This document shows positions 52,986-62,481 of a DNA stretch of 64,000 nt, piece by piece. The stretch lies in NCBI GenBank assembly GCA_016234935.1, contig JACRNL010000006.1, forward strand, positions 28,344-92,343, in the 5' to 3' direction. The position numbers and the translations under genes were made by a program. Each line of letters starts with the position of its first letter. The stretch's first letter is position 1. The DNA comes from Deltaproteobacteria bacterium (GTDB lineage: Bacteria; Desulfobacterota; GWC2-55-46). The notes beneath the pieces are model-generated. The model was not told the DNA's origin, did no database searches, and saw only the letters and a list, made by a program, of their open reading frames with translations.

Positions 52986-53008
52986 TCCCCGCAGGCTTTA
53001 AGCGGGGA
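52986..53008. repeat. Family F palindrome
   Basis: TCCCCGC, a 9-nt loop AGGCTTTAA, and GCGGGGA. Compare 1794-1816 and the copy inside topA at 16276-16298. Confidence 0.75.
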
Positions 53009-53064
53009 ACTGCGCCTTCACAGGCCGCGCCTTTGCGATGCGCCCGCAGCCTCGACTCTTCGGC

Positions 53065-53367
53065 TTATGACGGCCTCTCGGCATCAAGCCCTCTGTTTAC
53101 ATGGGACGAGAAGGTTTCGCCGGCCTCATGTTTGTAGTTGTAGTCCTTGCTCACCGTGAACTCATCCTTATTATGCTCTCTTAGCCTTCCAACTATAAAG
53201 GTGTAATAATTGTCTATTGAATACAATATATCCACCCCGTCCTGATCAACAAGCCTTTCCCTCGCCCCACGGGTTTCCAGTTCCTGCCCCGCGTGCACAA
53301 CAGCAAAGGCGCCCATAAATGTTGCCAGCGTCAACGCAGTCATAAAACTTTTAAATATCCTCTTCAT
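53065..53367 (-). CDS. Small secreted protein of unknown function
   Basis: I do not recognise this protein. From the ATG at 53367 (after AAAGGGG) it has 100 residues, with a signal peptide (MKRIFKSFMTALTLATFMGA, cleavage near VHA-G) and a mature part of about 77 residues rich in charged and aromatic positions. A longer frame to 53433 would put basic residues before the signal. It lies between the cytochromes and the sigma-54 regulator, so it could belong to either. Confidence 0.65.
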   Translation of the reverse strand: MKRIFKSFMTALTLATFMGAFAVVHAGQELETRGARERLVDQDGVDILYSIDNYYTFIVGRLREHNKDEFTVSKDYNYKHEAGETFSSHVNRGLDAERPS

Positions 53368-53521
53368 AACCCTACCCCCTTTTCTGCGAACCCGCCCCGC
53401 CCCTTCCGGCGTTTTTGTTTTGCCCATTCCCATGACTGTATGTATTGGAAGTTCCGTGCCAGGACAGAGGCCGCCCGAACCGCCTGATTTATATGATCTG
53501 TTTTATGGGGTGATTTTAAGG

Positions 53522-53552
53522 CAAAAAAAATCCCGTGCGCTTACGGCACGGG
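53522..53552 (-). terminator. Intrinsic terminator after the sigma-54 activator
   Basis: CCCGTGC-CGTAAGC-GCACGGG followed by a run of eight T in the minus-strand sense, about 60 bp after the activator stop. Confidence 0.9.
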
Positions 53553-53610
53553 CTGGACATGGCAGGAGGCGAAAAAGCAGGTTGATTCCGCTTGTTTTAC
53601 GGAAGGTTGC

Positions 53611-55005
53611 TTACTTGATTGCCGTTGGTGCGCGTTTTTGGGAGGTGCGCGCATCTTTGCCAAAAGCCGCATCGGGAGCGGCGCCGGAGACTGCCGCGTA
53701 GCAGGCTTTATTCCTGTATTTTTCGAGCCTCCTTTGAAGCGCCCGCCTGCTTATGCCGAGCATCTTCGCGGCCTGAGACCTGTTGCCGCCGCAGCCGTCA
53801 AGCACCTTTTCGACGTAAGCCCGTTCATGCTCTTCAAGGCTCGGCATCTCAAAGGCCTTCTCCCGCGTTCCGGAGCAGATATTCTTCGGCAGGTCTTCAA
53901 GCCGTATGAACGTCGCTGGGCAGAGCATGGCCGTCTGCTCGATCACGCTTTCGAGCTCCCGGACATTGCCCTGCCAATGGTATGACATGAGGGCCGTCTG
54001 CGCGGGCCTTGAAATGCCGGTTATGTTCCTGCCCGTCCTATTGCAAAACTTCTTCAGAATAAACCGGCAAAGGAGCGGCAGGTCGTCCTTTCTCTCGCGA
54101 AGCGGAGGCAGACTTATCGTCAGGGGCGTCAGCCTGAAGTAAAGGTCTTCCCTGAAGCGTCCGGCGGCGACTTCCCCGGACAGGTCGCGGTTTGTGGCCG
54201 CTATGACCTTGCAGCGCGCCTTTAGCGGCACGTTGGAGCCGACACGCCTGAACTCCCCGTCCTGAAGGACGCGCAAAAGGTGCGGCTGAAACGTAAGCGG
54301 CAGGTCGCCTACTTCATCCAAAAAGACCGCGCCCTCGCCCGCAGCCTCGAATATGCCGGCCTTGTCGGAAACCGCGCCGGTAAACGCGCCCTTTTTATGG
54401 CCGAAGAATTCCGACTCTATAAGCTGCCAGGCAAGCCCGCCGCAATTCAGAGGTATAAAAGGGTTTTTCGCGTAAGGGCTTACCGCGTGGAGGGCCTTTG
54501 CTATCTCCTCCTTGCCGGAGCCTGTTTCGCCCATTATCGTGACGGTCTTGTAAAACGGCGCGATGCGGCGGAGGAAGTGAAAGATATCGAGCATTTGCGG
54601 GTTCCTGCCGACGACGCCCGCAAAGGTATATTTTTCAAGTATCTCCTTTTCAAGCTCCGCCATCTCCCTTCTCATCCGCGCGAATTCGGCGGTTTTGTCC
54701 ACTGCCTCTTTCAGTTTTTCGATTTCAAAGGGCCTTGCGAGGTAGGCCGCCGCGCCGCTTTTTATGGCCTCTATCTCCGCGTCCTCCCTGCCGCCGATGA
54801 TGATCACGTCCACGCGCGGATCAACTGCCTTGACGACTTCGATGCCGCCCTCAAGGCCGTCCTCAAGGATGACGAGGTCATACGTCCTGGCCGCCACCTG
54901 CGCACCGACAGGCCCGCCAGGCCGGAATACGTCAACATCATAACCGTCAAGGAACGCCGCGCCGCATGGAAGGGCGTCTTTTAAGGCAACGAGAACCCTT
55001 AGCAT
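53611..55005 (-). CDS. NtrC-type sigma-54 activator with degenerate receiver
   Basis: The 464-residue protein has a receiver-like domain at about 1-105, an AAA+ domain at about 135-365 and a Fis-type helix-turn-helix at the C-terminus (GGNRSQAAKMLGISRRALQRRL). The AAA+ part is intact: Walker A GETGSGKEE, the sigma-54 contact loop GAFTGA and FLDEVGDLPL. In the receiver the acidic pair is missing, the phospho-acceptor position reads Glu (DLVILEDG, with E in place of D) and the conserved Lys is Arg (YLARPF). It may be active without phosphorylation. No kinase gene is adjacent. Confidence 0.93.
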   Translation of the reverse strand: MLRVLVALKDALPCGAAFLDGYDVDVFRPGGPVGAQVAARTYDLVILEDGLEGGIEVVKAVDPRVDVIIIGGREDAEIEAIKSGAAAYLARPFEIEKLKEAVDKTAEFARMRREMAELEKEILEKYTFAGVVGRNPQMLDIFHFLRRIAPFYKTVTIMGETGSGKEEIAKALHAVSPYAKNPFIPLNCGGLAWQLIESEFFGHKKGAFTGAVSDKAGIFEAAGEGAVFLDEVGDLPLTFQPHLLRVLQDGEFRRVGSNVPLKARCKVIAATNRDLSGEVAAGRFREDLYFRLTPLTISLPPLRERKDDLPLLCRFILKKFCNRTGRNITGISRPAQTALMSYHWQGNVRELESVIEQTAMLCPATFIRLEDLPKNICSGTREKAFEMPSLEEHERAYVEKVLDGCGGNRSQAAKMLGISRRALQRRLEKYRNKACYAAVSGAAPDAAFGKDARTSQKRAPTAIK

Positions 55006-55144
55006 ATTAATATCCGTAAGATTGTTATGTTGCGGGTCAAAGGGGAACGTCTTGAGGGAAAGTCTCAGGTGATGATTGCCGTATAAAGCGTATAGGATGC
55101 GGCGGGTTTGTCAAGCGGCGCGGCATTCGCGCACGCTCCCTTGG

Positions 55145-55172
55145 TTGACAAATCAAGATTTTGTTATATTCT
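55145..55172 (+). promoter_or_regulatory. Possible promoter for the SnoaL-like gene
   Basis: TTGACA, a 16-bp spacer and TATTCT lie about 95 bp upstream of the gene at 55268. Confidence 0.5.
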
Positions 55173-55267
55173 TGTCGTAACGATTTTTAACGGACGGGTG
55201 GAGATGACTTTCCCGCGATATTCCCGCAAAAGCCCCCTTCCAAACAATCCATTTCAAGGAGAATAGT

Positions 55268-55831
55268 ATGAAGAAGACGGGTACGGTTGCGGTGGTGCTT
55301 TTGTCGTTCATGTTGCTGCTGTCATCTTTTGCGGCCACGGCGGATGCCGCGCCTCATGTCCAGTTCCCGCCGTCCGACGCAATAGAGGCGAGCAAGGAGA
55401 GCGTGAAGGAGCTGGAGACCTTCTACGCCAAGGTCGAAGAGGCGCTGATAAAGAAAGACGTCAACGCGCTAATGGCCTTCTACGCCAATGATTACTTCCA
55501 TAACGGCATGACGAAGGACATAATAAAGGCGTTGTGGACGAACATCTTCAAGAACTTCGACAACCTCAACTCCATACACGTCTTCAGCAGCGTGCTCGTC
55601 CAGGAGAACGAGGCCGTCGTCGCATGCACAGGCACGCTCCTCGGCATACCGAAGGATTCAAAGGACAAACAGTACGTTGCCGTGGACAGGTGGATAAACC
55701 AGAGCCACTGGCTCAGCAAGAGGGGTGGCTCCTGGCAGATAGTCGGCGGGGCGACCCACTGGCTGACCGAGACAAAGGTGCGCACCGGAAGGCCGGTTGA
55801 ATACCAGCTTGAATTCCATCCCCTGTTTTAA
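55268..55831 (+). CDS. Exported NTF2/SnoaL-like protein
   Basis: The 187-residue product has a signal peptide (cleavage near ADA-A). The mature part looks like an NTF2/SnoaL cone fold: ETFYAKVEEALIKKDVNALMAFYANDYFHNG, then a beta-rich half with VDRWINQSHWLSKRGGSWQIVGGATHW. These folds bind small ligands or act as accessory subunits; no active residue pattern is clear. AAGGAGA lies 5 nt upstream. It ends in its own terminator and stands alone next to tRNA genes. Confidence 0.82.
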   Translation: MKKTGTVAVVLLSFMLLLSSFAATADAAPHVQFPPSDAIEASKESVKELETFYAKVEEALIKKDVNALMAFYANDYFHNGMTKDIIKALWTNIFKNFDNLNSIHVFSSVLVQENEAVVACTGTLLGIPKDSKDKQYVAVDRWINQSHWLSKRGGSWQIVGGATHWLTETKVRTGRPVEYQLEFHPLF

Positions 55832-55870
55832 CGCAGGGACGGCTCAAGGCCGATCCGGCGGGCGATATTT

Positions 55871-55909
55871 AAAACGGGGTTGCGGCCATGGCCGCAACCC
55901 CGTTTTTTA
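55871..55909 (+). terminator. Intrinsic terminator after the SnoaL-like gene
   Basis: AAAACGGGGTTGCGGCC-ATG-GGCC-complementary arm, with a T-run of six and then ATTTT. The stem is about 17 bp. Confidence 0.92.
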
Positions 55910-55989
55910 TTTTACCCGCCGATGATTCGATTATAGCCCGTCAGGCGCGCTCCGCGGCTTTCGAATCCTTTTGCTGATATAAGTATAAA

Positions 55990-56066
55990 TGGTGCGCCTG
56001 ACTGGATTCGAACCAGTGGCCTACTGCTTAGAAGGCAGTTGCTCTATCCAGCTGAGCTACAGGCGC
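55990..56066 (-). tRNA. tRNA-Arg (anticodon TCT)
   Basis: The acceptor stem GCGCCTG/CAGGCGC, D-arm, anticodon arm CTGCC-TTCTAAG-GGCAG type with anticodon TCT, and T-arm with GGTTCGAATCC are all complete. The 3' CCA is encoded (55990-55992). Confidence 0.97.
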
Positions 56067-56181
56067 ATTGCGGGTGGATTTTTATGTGTGAACGGCCGCT
56101 ATCGGCCGTTTTAAAGCCCAAAGAGCCTGCACGGCGCAAGGCGTCTTTCAAATCAGACTGTTTTTCTCTGTTTTTTCTTTG

Positions 56182-56290
<109 letters not shown>

Positions 56291-56432
56291 ATTAACCATT
56301 ATTTTTAACATGGCCCGCCTGTCTTTGCAAGATTTTTATTGACGCCGCAATCCATCAACCATCCCGGCGGTTATCCTGAAGCAAAACACGGCAAAACGCG
56401 CAAGCAGGCCCCGAACGCCGCCTATATTTCCC

Positions 56433-56467
56433 TTGACAGTGGGCTGGTTTTTGTATACTGTATACAA
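56433..56467 (+). promoter_or_regulatory. Promoter with palindromic operator upstream of mdh
   Basis: TTGACA (56433-56438) is followed by TTGTATACTGTATACAA (56451-56467), a perfect 17-bp palindrome that overlaps the -10 position (TATACT with a 15-bp or TACTGT with a 17-bp spacer). The shape is like a GntR-type operator. It lies about 200 bp before mdh. Confidence 0.6.
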
Positions 56468-56669
56468 TAAGGGCCGGTCAGATGCGCGGGCGGGAAATAT
56501 ACGCGGTCGCGGCTGTATTCTTATTTTTTTATATGGAAAAGGGTTTTTCGCCGTATTAAAATCCAGCGGTCAGCCGCCTTCTTCCGGCAGCGGCATTGCA
56601 TCAGGTTGAAGGGGTCGAGCCCCATTTTTACAATATTAAAAAACATTCGCGGGGAGGACGGCAAAGACA

Positions 56670-57599
56670 ATGTCCAGGAAAAAGATAACGGTTGTCGGCG
56701 CGGGCAACGTCGGGGCGCACACGGCGCTGTGGCTGGCGTCGAAGGAACTGGGCGACGTCGTCCTTATTGACGTAATGGAAGGCACGGCGCGGGGAAAAGG
56801 GCTTGACCTCATGGAGGCCTCCCCCGTAGAAGGATTTGACTCCAATATAAAAGGCACAGGCGACTATAAGGACACCGCGAACTCAGACGTCGTCATCATC
56901 ACCGCCGGGCTGCCGAGAAAGCCGGGGATGTCGAGGAGCGATCTTATAAACACCAACCTCGGCATTGTAAAAAGCGTTATTGAAGGCATCGCGCCCTATT
57001 CGCCCAATGCCCATATCATAGTCGTGACCAACCCGCTTGACGTCATGGTCTACGCGGCATGGAAGCTGAGCGGCTTCAAGCCCAATAAGATAACCGGCAT
57101 GGCCGGCGCCCTTGACAGCGCGCGCATGAGGGCGTTTATCGCAATGGAGCTGAATGTATCGGTAGAAGACGTGCAGGCCCTCGTCATAGGCGGGCACGCG
57201 GACGAGATGGTCCCGCTGAAGCGTTACTCAACGGTCTCAGGCGTGCCCATCGGCCAGCTGATGAGCGCGGAGAGGATTGACGCCGTCATCTCACGGACAA
57301 AGACGGCCGGAGGCGAGATAGTCGGCCTCCTTAAGACCGGCAGCGCGTTTTACGCCCCGTCGGCGGCCTCGGCTGAGATGGCGGAGGCCATAATAAAGGA
57401 CAAAAAGCGCGTCATCCCGTGCGCCGCTTACTGCAGCGGGCAATACGGGGTAAACGGCATGTTCATAGGCGTGCCGGTGAAGCTCGGCGCGGGCGGGGTC
57501 GAGAAAATTTACGAAGTAGAGCTGGACGACGCTGAGAAAAAGGCGTTTGACAATTCGGTCAGCGCGATAAAAAAACTCATTGACGACCTGAAGATATGA
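56670..57599 (+). CDS. mdh: Malate dehydrogenase
   Basis: This NAD-dependent cytosolic enzyme interconverts malate and oxaloacetate. The 309-residue protein belongs to the lactate-dehydrogenase-like MDH branch: [64 protein letters not shown] and the catalytic His in [12 protein letters not shown]. The Arg after LPRKPGMSR suits malate. GGAGG lies 12 nt upstream. Its stop overlaps the fumarase alpha start (ATGA). It opens an operon that runs through fumarase to the Hdr genes. Confidence 0.96.
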   Translation: MSRKKITVVGAGNVGAHTALWLASKELGDVVLIDVMEGTARGKGLDLMEASPVEGFDSNIKGTGDYKDTANSDVVIITAGLPRKPGMSRSDLINTNLGIVKSVIEGIAPYSPNAHIIVVTNPLDVMVYAAWKLSGFKPNKITGMAGALDSARMRAFIAMELNVSVEDVQALVIGGHADEMVPLKRYSTVSGVPIGQLMSAERIDAVISRTKTAGGEIVGLLKTGSAFYAPSAASAEMAEAIIKDKKRVIPCAAYCSGQYGVNGMFIGVPVKLGAGGVEKIYEVELDDAEKKAFDNSVSAIKKLIDDLKI

Positions 57600-58432
57600 A
57601 GACGATTTTCGCAGGGGAGATAATCGAAAATGTAAAGGCCCTGTGCCTGAGCGCGGCTTATAACCTCGAAAAGGACGCTACAGACGCCATAAAGGCGGCG
57701 CGCGCCAAAGAGGAGTCGCCCCTTGGCAGGGACACGCTTGACCAGATAATAACGAACATATCCATCGCCCGCCACGAGTCCATGCCCCTTTGCCAGGACA
57801 CCGGCATCGCCGTCTTTTTCGTGGAGCTCGGCAGGGACTGCCGGATAGACGGGTCTCTTGAAGACGCCATAAACGAAGGCGTGCGGCAGGGTTACAGCGA
57901 GGGGTATCTGAGAAAGTCCGTCTGCCACCCTCTCACGAGGAAAAACACGAACGACAACACCCCTGCGATAATACACGTGGCCGTGACGAGCGGGGACAAG
58001 CTGAAGATAAAGATAGCCCCCAAGGGCGCGGGCAGCGAAAACATGAGCAGGCTCGCCATGCTCAAGCCCGCCGAAGGGGTCGAGGGCGTAAAGAAGTTCG
58101 TAATAGACACCATAAGCATTGCCGGCGGCAACCCCTGCCCGCCTATAATCGTCGGGGTCGGCATAGGCGGGAACTTCGAGAAGTCGGCCATCCTCTCGAA
58201 AAAGGCCCTTTTAAGGCCCATCGGAAGCGTAAACCCGGATAACGACCTTGCGCGGCTTGAAGACGAACTTTTAAAGGCGATAAACGCCCTTGGCATAGGC
58301 CCGATGGGCTTTGGCGGCACCCAGACGGCGCTGGCCGTGCACATAGAATCATACCCGTGCCATATCGCAAGCCTGCCCGTGGCCGTGAACATCCAGTGCC
58401 ACGCGAGCAGACATAAAGAGGTGACTTTTTAA
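57596..58432 (+). CDS. Class I fumarate hydratase, alpha subunit
   Basis: This is the iron-sulfur (4Fe-4S) subunit of the two-part class I fumarase, interconverting fumarate and malate. The 278-residue protein has [32 protein letters not shown] (first cluster Cys) and [16 protein letters not shown] and the [11 protein letters not shown] motif. The order alpha-beta follows with 1 bp between the stop of alpha and the start of beta. With mdh, this gives malate-fumarate-oxaloacetate interconversion. A tartrate dehydratase activity cannot be excluded from sequence. Confidence 0.94.
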   Translation: MKTIFAGEIIENVKALCLSAAYNLEKDATDAIKAARAKEESPLGRDTLDQIITNISIARHESMPLCQDTGIAVFFVELGRDCRIDGSLEDAINEGVRQGYSEGYLRKSVCHPLTRKNTNDNTPAIIHVAVTSGDKLKIKIAPKGAGSENMSRLAMLKPAEGVEGVKKFVIDTISIAGGNPCPPIIVGVGIGGNFEKSAILSKKALLRPIGSVNPDNDLARLEDELLKAINALGIGPMGFGGTQTALAVHIESYPCHIASLPVAVNIQCHASRHKEVTF

Positions 58433-58433
58433 A

Positions 58434-58994
58434 ATGACGGAACCAATCAGGATAAGCCCTCCATTCACAGACGCCGACGTTGAAAAGCTCCACGCAGGGG
58501 ACAAAGTGCTGATAAGCGGCGTCATCTACACCGCGAGGGACGCGGCGCACAAAAGGCTTATCACGCTCCTTGAAAAAGGCGAAAAGCTCCCCTTCGACGT
58601 GAAAGGCCAGCTTATCTACTACGTCGGGCCGACCCCGCCAAGGCCGGGGCAGGTCATAGGCTCGGCAGGCCCCACCACGAGCGGCAGGATGGACGCATAC
58701 ACCCCGCCCCTTCTTGACCTTGGTCTTAAGGGGACTATCGGCAAGGGGCTTCGCGGTAAAGAGGTTATTGAATCAATGAAGAAGAACAAGGCCGTCTACT
58801 TCGCGGCGGTCGGCGGCGCGGCGGCCCTTATTTCCAAGTGCATAAAAAAGGCCGAGGTCATAGCCTACGACGACCTTGGGACGGAGGCCGTAAGAAGGCT
58901 TGAGGTAGAGGACTTCCCGGCCATAGTCGTCATTGACTCAACCGGCCGCGACCTCTTTGCCGAGGGCAGAGAGAAGTACAGGAGGGCCGTCTGA
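58434..58994 (+). CDS. Class I fumarate hydratase, beta subunit
   Basis: This is the partner subunit, 186 residues, with VLISGVIYTARDAAHKRL, a YVGPTPPRPGQVIGSAGPTT segment, RMDAYTPPLLDLGLKGTIGKG and AVGGAAALISKCIKKAEV. These are the substrate-binding features of the class I fumarase C-terminal domain. It ends TGA directly before the GTG of hdrC, so the metabolic genes and the electron-transfer genes are one translational unit. Confidence 0.94.
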   Translation: MTEPIRISPPFTDADVEKLHAGDKVLISGVIYTARDAAHKRLITLLEKGEKLPFDVKGQLIYYVGPTPPRPGQVIGSAGPTTSGRMDAYTPPLLDLGLKGTIGKGLRGKEVIESMKKNKAVYFAAVGGAAALISKCIKKAEVIAYDDLGTEAVRRLEVEDFPAIVVIDSTGRDLFAEGREKYRRAV

Positions 58995-59402
58995 GTGAAG
59001 ATAAAACTCACAAAGGGCGCAATTGAAAACCCGCTTATCCGGCAGCTTGAGCGCGTGAGCGGCGAAGAGCTTAAAAGGTGCTACCAGTGCGGCAAATGCT
59101 CCGCCGGCTGCCCCGTCACCTTCGCCATGGAAATACCGCCGAGCCAGATAATGCGTTTTCTGCAGATAGGCATGATGGACGACGTGATGAAGGCAAACTC
59201 CATGTGGGTATGCGTCGGCTGCCTGCAGTGCTACGCCAGATGTCCGCAGTCCGTGAGCGTGGCAAACGTGCTTGAAGGGCTGAGGCAGCTCCATTTGAGG
59301 AAAGGCGAAGACCGCGAGCAGATAAAGGACGTGCCGTTCCCGTTCCTGAAAAACGCGCCGCAGCAGGCGATAGTCTGCGGCTTTAGAAAGTTCGTGAGTT
59401 AA
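58995..59402 (+). CDS. hdrC: Heterodisulfide reductase-like subunit C (HdrC)
   Basis: The 135-residue cytosolic ferredoxin-like protein has two 4Fe-4S sites, CYQCGKCSAGCPVTF and CVGCLQCYARCPQSV. In methanogens HdrC carries electrons from HdrA to HdrB. I chose the GTG at 58995, immediately after the fumarase stop and 8 nt after GGAGGG. The set hdrC-hdrB-hdrA-mvhD is the soluble type found in sulfate reducers and other anaerobic bacteria. Confidence 0.93.
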   Translation: MKIKLTKGAIENPLIRQLERVSGEELKRCYQCGKCSAGCPVTFAMEIPPSQIMRFLQIGMMDDVMKANSMWVCVGCLQCYARCPQSVSVANVLEGLRQLHLRKGEDREQIKDVPFPFLKNAPQQAIVCGFRKFVS

Positions 59403-59403
59403 A

Positions 59404-60276
59404 ATGAAGATACCTTACTACCCGGGATGCACTTTAAATACCGTCGCAAAGGGCTTTGAGACCTCGGCAAAGGAAGCCGCGCTTTCCATTGGTTTTGAGC
59501 TGGCAGAGATGCCCGCATGGAACTGCTGCGGCGCCACGTTCCCTCTAACGCCTGATAACCTCATCGCGCTAAGCGCCCCGGCCAAGGTCTTATCGAGTGC
59601 GAGAAAGACCGGCGAGAGCCTCACAACGCTCTGCTCCGTCTGCTACAACGTGCTGAAGCGCACGAACAGCGTGATGAAAAACGACAGGGAAAAGCGCGCC
59701 GTTATAAACGGCTTTATCGAGACGGACTATGACGGAAGCCTCAATGTCACGCATTTTTTAGAGATACTAAGGGACAATATCGGCTTTGACAAGGTAAAAG
59801 CAGCCGTGAAACAGCCGTTAACAGGACTCAAGGCCGCGGCCTACTACGGTTGCATGCTTTTAAGGCCGTTTGAGGACATGGGCATCGACGACGCTGAGGA
59901 TCCCGTAGTCATGGAAAACCTGCTTGCCGCCCTTGGCGCCGAGGCAATAAAATCCCCGAACAGGATAGAATGCTGCGGCGCGCACCTTGCCATGACTAAC
60001 GAGGATATCGTAGTGAAGTTGTCTGGAACTATAATGACGAGCGCTGTAAGGAATGGCGCGGAGCTTATTGTCACGACCTGTCCGCTCTGCCAGTACAACC
60101 TTGAAAAGAGCCAGTCCCGTGTTGCCTCGGACACGCCCGGCTACGCCGGAATCCCGATAGTCTATTTCACGCAGATGCTCGGCCTCGCCTTAGGGCAGGA
60201 CGTTGACACACTCGGCTTTGACAAGAACATATGGGACGCACGGCCCCTTCTTAGAAAGAAGGGGATAATCAAGTAG
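59404..60276 (+). CDS. hdrB: Heterodisulfide reductase-like subunit B (HdrB)
   Basis: The 290-residue protein has two cysteine-rich CCG domains, YPGCTL...WNCCGATF and YYGCML...RIECCGAHLAMT with CPLCQYNLE, which bind non-cubane 4Fe-4S clusters and reduce a disulfide in methanogens. In bacteria without coenzymes M and B the real disulfide is not known; candidates include a DsrC-like trisulfide or small thiols. It lies 1 bp after hdrC. Confidence 0.94.
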   Translation: MKIPYYPGCTLNTVAKGFETSAKEAALSIGFELAEMPAWNCCGATFPLTPDNLIALSAPAKVLSSARKTGESLTTLCSVCYNVLKRTNSVMKNDREKRAVINGFIETDYDGSLNVTHFLEILRDNIGFDKVKAAVKQPLTGLKAAAYYGCMLLRPFEDMGIDDAEDPVVMENLLAALGAEAIKSPNRIECCGAHLAMTNEDIVVKLSGTIMTSAVRNGAELIVTTCPLCQYNLEKSQSRVASDTPGYAGIPIVYFTQMLGLALGQDVDTLGFDKNIWDARPLLRKKGIIK

Positions 60277-60285
60277 AGGTCTTTT

Positions 60286-62259
60286 ATGCCGCGTATAGGA
60301 ATATTCGTCTGCCAGTGCGGAAATAACATCGCCGCGACTGTTGACACGAAGAAGGTCGCCGAGGAGATGGCCAGGCTCCCCGGGGTCGTATTCGCGTGCG
60401 ACTATAAGTTCATGTGCTCTTCGCCGGGGCAGGATATGCTCAAGCAGGCGATAAAAGACAACCGCCTCGATAAGGTCATCGTGTCTGCATGCTCGCCGCA
60501 CATGCACGAAAAGACCTTCAGAAAGGCGAGCGAAGCCGCCGGGCTGAACCCCTACCAGTGCGAGATAACCAACATCCGCGAGCAGTGCTCATGGGTGCAT
60601 CACGATAAAACAAAGGCGGCGGGCACTGCAAAATCCATTGACCTGACGCGCATGACCATAGAGAGGCTCAAGAAAAACAAGCCCCTCAAAAAGATCAACA
60701 TCCCGATAAAAAAGAAGGCGCTCGTCATAGGCGGCGGCATCGCCGGCATACAGGCGGCCCTTGACATAGCCGAGGGCGGGCGCGAGGTCATACTCGTCGA
60801 AAGAGAGCCGTCCATCGGCGGCAACATGGCGCGCCTTTCAGAGACATTCCCCACGATGGACTGCTCGCAGTGCATCCTCACGCCCAAGATGGTCGAGGTC
60901 GAGCTCAATGAAAAGATAACGCTCTACACCTATTCGGAGATAGAAAAGGTGGACGGCTACATAGGCAACTTCATCGTGCAGATACGCAGGAAAGCCAAAT
61001 ACGTCGACGAAGAGCGCTGCACGGGATGCGGCGAGTGCATTGAGAAGTGCCCGTTCAAGGTGGAAAGCCAGTTCGAGATGAAGCTGGCCAAACGGAAGGT
61101 CATCTACACGCCCTTCCCGCAGTCAGTTCCGAACGTGCCTGTCATAGACGCGCCGAACTGCCCCAAGATACAGAAGGACAAGTGCGGCGCGTGCGCCGTC
61201 GTCTGCGGCCCAAAGTGCATAGACTTCAAGATGGAAGACAGGATAATCACCGAAGATGTCGGGGCGATAATCGTCGCCACGGGCTATGAGCTTATGCCGA
61301 ACGAACGGTTCGGCGAATACGGCTACGGCAGGATAAAAGACGTGATTAGCGGGATGCAGTTCGAGCGCCTCGCGTCGTCCTCCGGCCCCACCGGCGGAGA
61401 GATACGGCGGCCTTCGGACGGGAAGACCCCGGCAAGCGTCGTCTTCATCCAGTGCGCGGGGTCAAGGGACGAGAAAAAGGGCGTCTCCTACTGCTCGAAG
61501 GTCTGCTGCATGTACACGGCAAAGCACACGATGCTTTACCACCACAAGGTGCATGAAGGCCAGTCGTATGTATTCTACATGGACATACGCGCGGGCGGAA
61601 AGAGATACGAGGAGTTCGTCAGAAGGGCGATAGAGCACGACAACGCGATGTATCTGCGCGGCAGGGTTTCGCGCGTATACGAAAAGGACGGCAAGGTCAT
61701 TGTCCAGGGCGCGGACACGCTGAGCGGCAATCAGGTGGAAATAGAGGCCGACATGGTAGTCCTTGCCACGGCCATAGTCTCAAGGACAGGCGCGGACACC
61801 GTTGCCCAGAAGCTCGGCATAGGCTACGACAAATATAAATTTTACAATGAATACCACCCGAAATTAAAACCCGTTGAAACGGTCACTGCGGGCATCTTCC
61901 TTTCAGGGGCGTGCATGGGGCCGATGGACATACCGGACTCCGTTGCGCAGGGAAGCGCGGCGGCGGCAAAGGCGCTGTCCCTCTTTTCATCTGACGAGAT
62001 GATGAGAGAGCCGATAACGGCCGTCGTGAACAAGCCCACATGCAACGCCTGCTGGGACTGCGTCACTGCCTGCCCGTATTCGGCCATTGAAAGGGACACG
62101 GTCAAGAACAGGGACGGCGTCGTCGTCAGGTGGCTCGCAAAGGTCAACGACGGCGTCTGTCAGGGATGCGGCGTATGCGTCGCCGCGTGCAGGAGCAAGG
62201 CCATAGACCTGAAGGGATACACCGACGAGCAGGTGTATGCGGCGATAAACGCGTTTTAA
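60286..62259 (+). CDS. hdrA: Heterodisulfide reductase-like subunit A (HdrA), FAD and Fe-S
   Basis: HdrA is the flavin-based electron-bifurcating or confurcating subunit. The 657-residue cytosolic protein starts PRIGIFVCQCGNNIA, has the FAD site VIGGGIAGIQAALDIAEGG near residue 147, a Cys-rich segment MDCSQCILTPKM, a ferredoxin motif CTGCGECIEKCP, CGACAVVCGPKCI, and two C-terminal 4Fe-4S motifs (CNACWDCVTACP and CQGCGVCVAACR). Length fits bacterial HdrA with a C-terminal ferredoxin. A family D2 palindrome follows the stop and separates it from mvhD. Confidence 0.95.
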   Translation: MPRIGIFVCQCGNNIAATVDTKKVAEEMARLPGVVFACDYKFMCSSPGQDMLKQAIKDNRLDKVIVSACSPHMHEKTFRKASEAAGLNPYQCEITNIREQCSWVHHDKTKAAGTAKSIDLTRMTIERLKKNKPLKKINIPIKKKALVIGGGIAGIQAALDIAEGGREVILVEREPSIGGNMARLSETFPTMDCSQCILTPKMVEVELNEKITLYTYSEIEKVDGYIGNFIVQIRRKAKYVDEERCTGCGECIEKCPFKVESQFEMKLAKRKVIYTPFPQSVPNVPVIDAPNCPKIQKDKCGACAVVCGPKCIDFKMEDRIITEDVGAIIVATGYELMPNERFGEYGYGRIKDVISGMQFERLASSSGPTGGEIRRPSDGKTPASVVFIQCAGSRDEKKGVSYCSKVCCMYTAKHTMLYHHKVHEGQSYVFYMDIRAGGKRYEEFVRRAIEHDNAMYLRGRVSRVYEKDGKVIVQGADTLSGNQVEIEADMVVLATAIVSRTGADTVAQKLGIGYDKYKFYNEYHPKLKPVETVTAGIFLSGACMGPMDIPDSVAQGSAAAAKALSLFSSDEMMREPITAVVNKPTCNACWDCVTACPYSAIERDTVKNRDGVVVRWLAKVNDGVCQGCGVCVAACRSKAIDLKGYTDEQVYAAINAF

Positions 62260-62388
62260 CTTTCGCGTCCAATAATGCCCCGTCTGTGTCGTCAGGACTG
62301 CGGGCTTGAATCCTCACATACCATAAAGGTATGCTCCGGTTCAATCCCTTGTCCTTCCTAACAGCTGGGGACATTCTTGAACGCGAAG
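62260..62388. repeat. Family D2 nested palindrome abutting the hdrA stop
   Basis: CTTTCGCGTCCAATAATGCC (from 62260) pairs imperfectly with GGGACATTCTTGAACGCGAAG (end 62388), and an inner hairpin CATACC-ATAAA-GGTATG lies in the middle. Length (129 bp) and plan equal family D, although the sequence differs. It begins one base after the hdrA stop. Confidence 0.8.
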
Positions 62389-62430
62389 ATGTGAAGTTGT
62401 TGATAACGCTGCAAACGCATACTGATTATT

Positions 62431-62455
62431 AGTTCCCCTTTTTCAAAGGGGAACT
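62431..62455. repeat. Short palindrome before mvhD
   Basis: AGTTCCCCTTT-TTC-AAAGGGGAACT, 27 bp before the mvhD start. Compare 26658-26678. Confidence 0.65.
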
Positions 62456-62481
62456 AATGGGGATAAAACAAGGTATTTACC

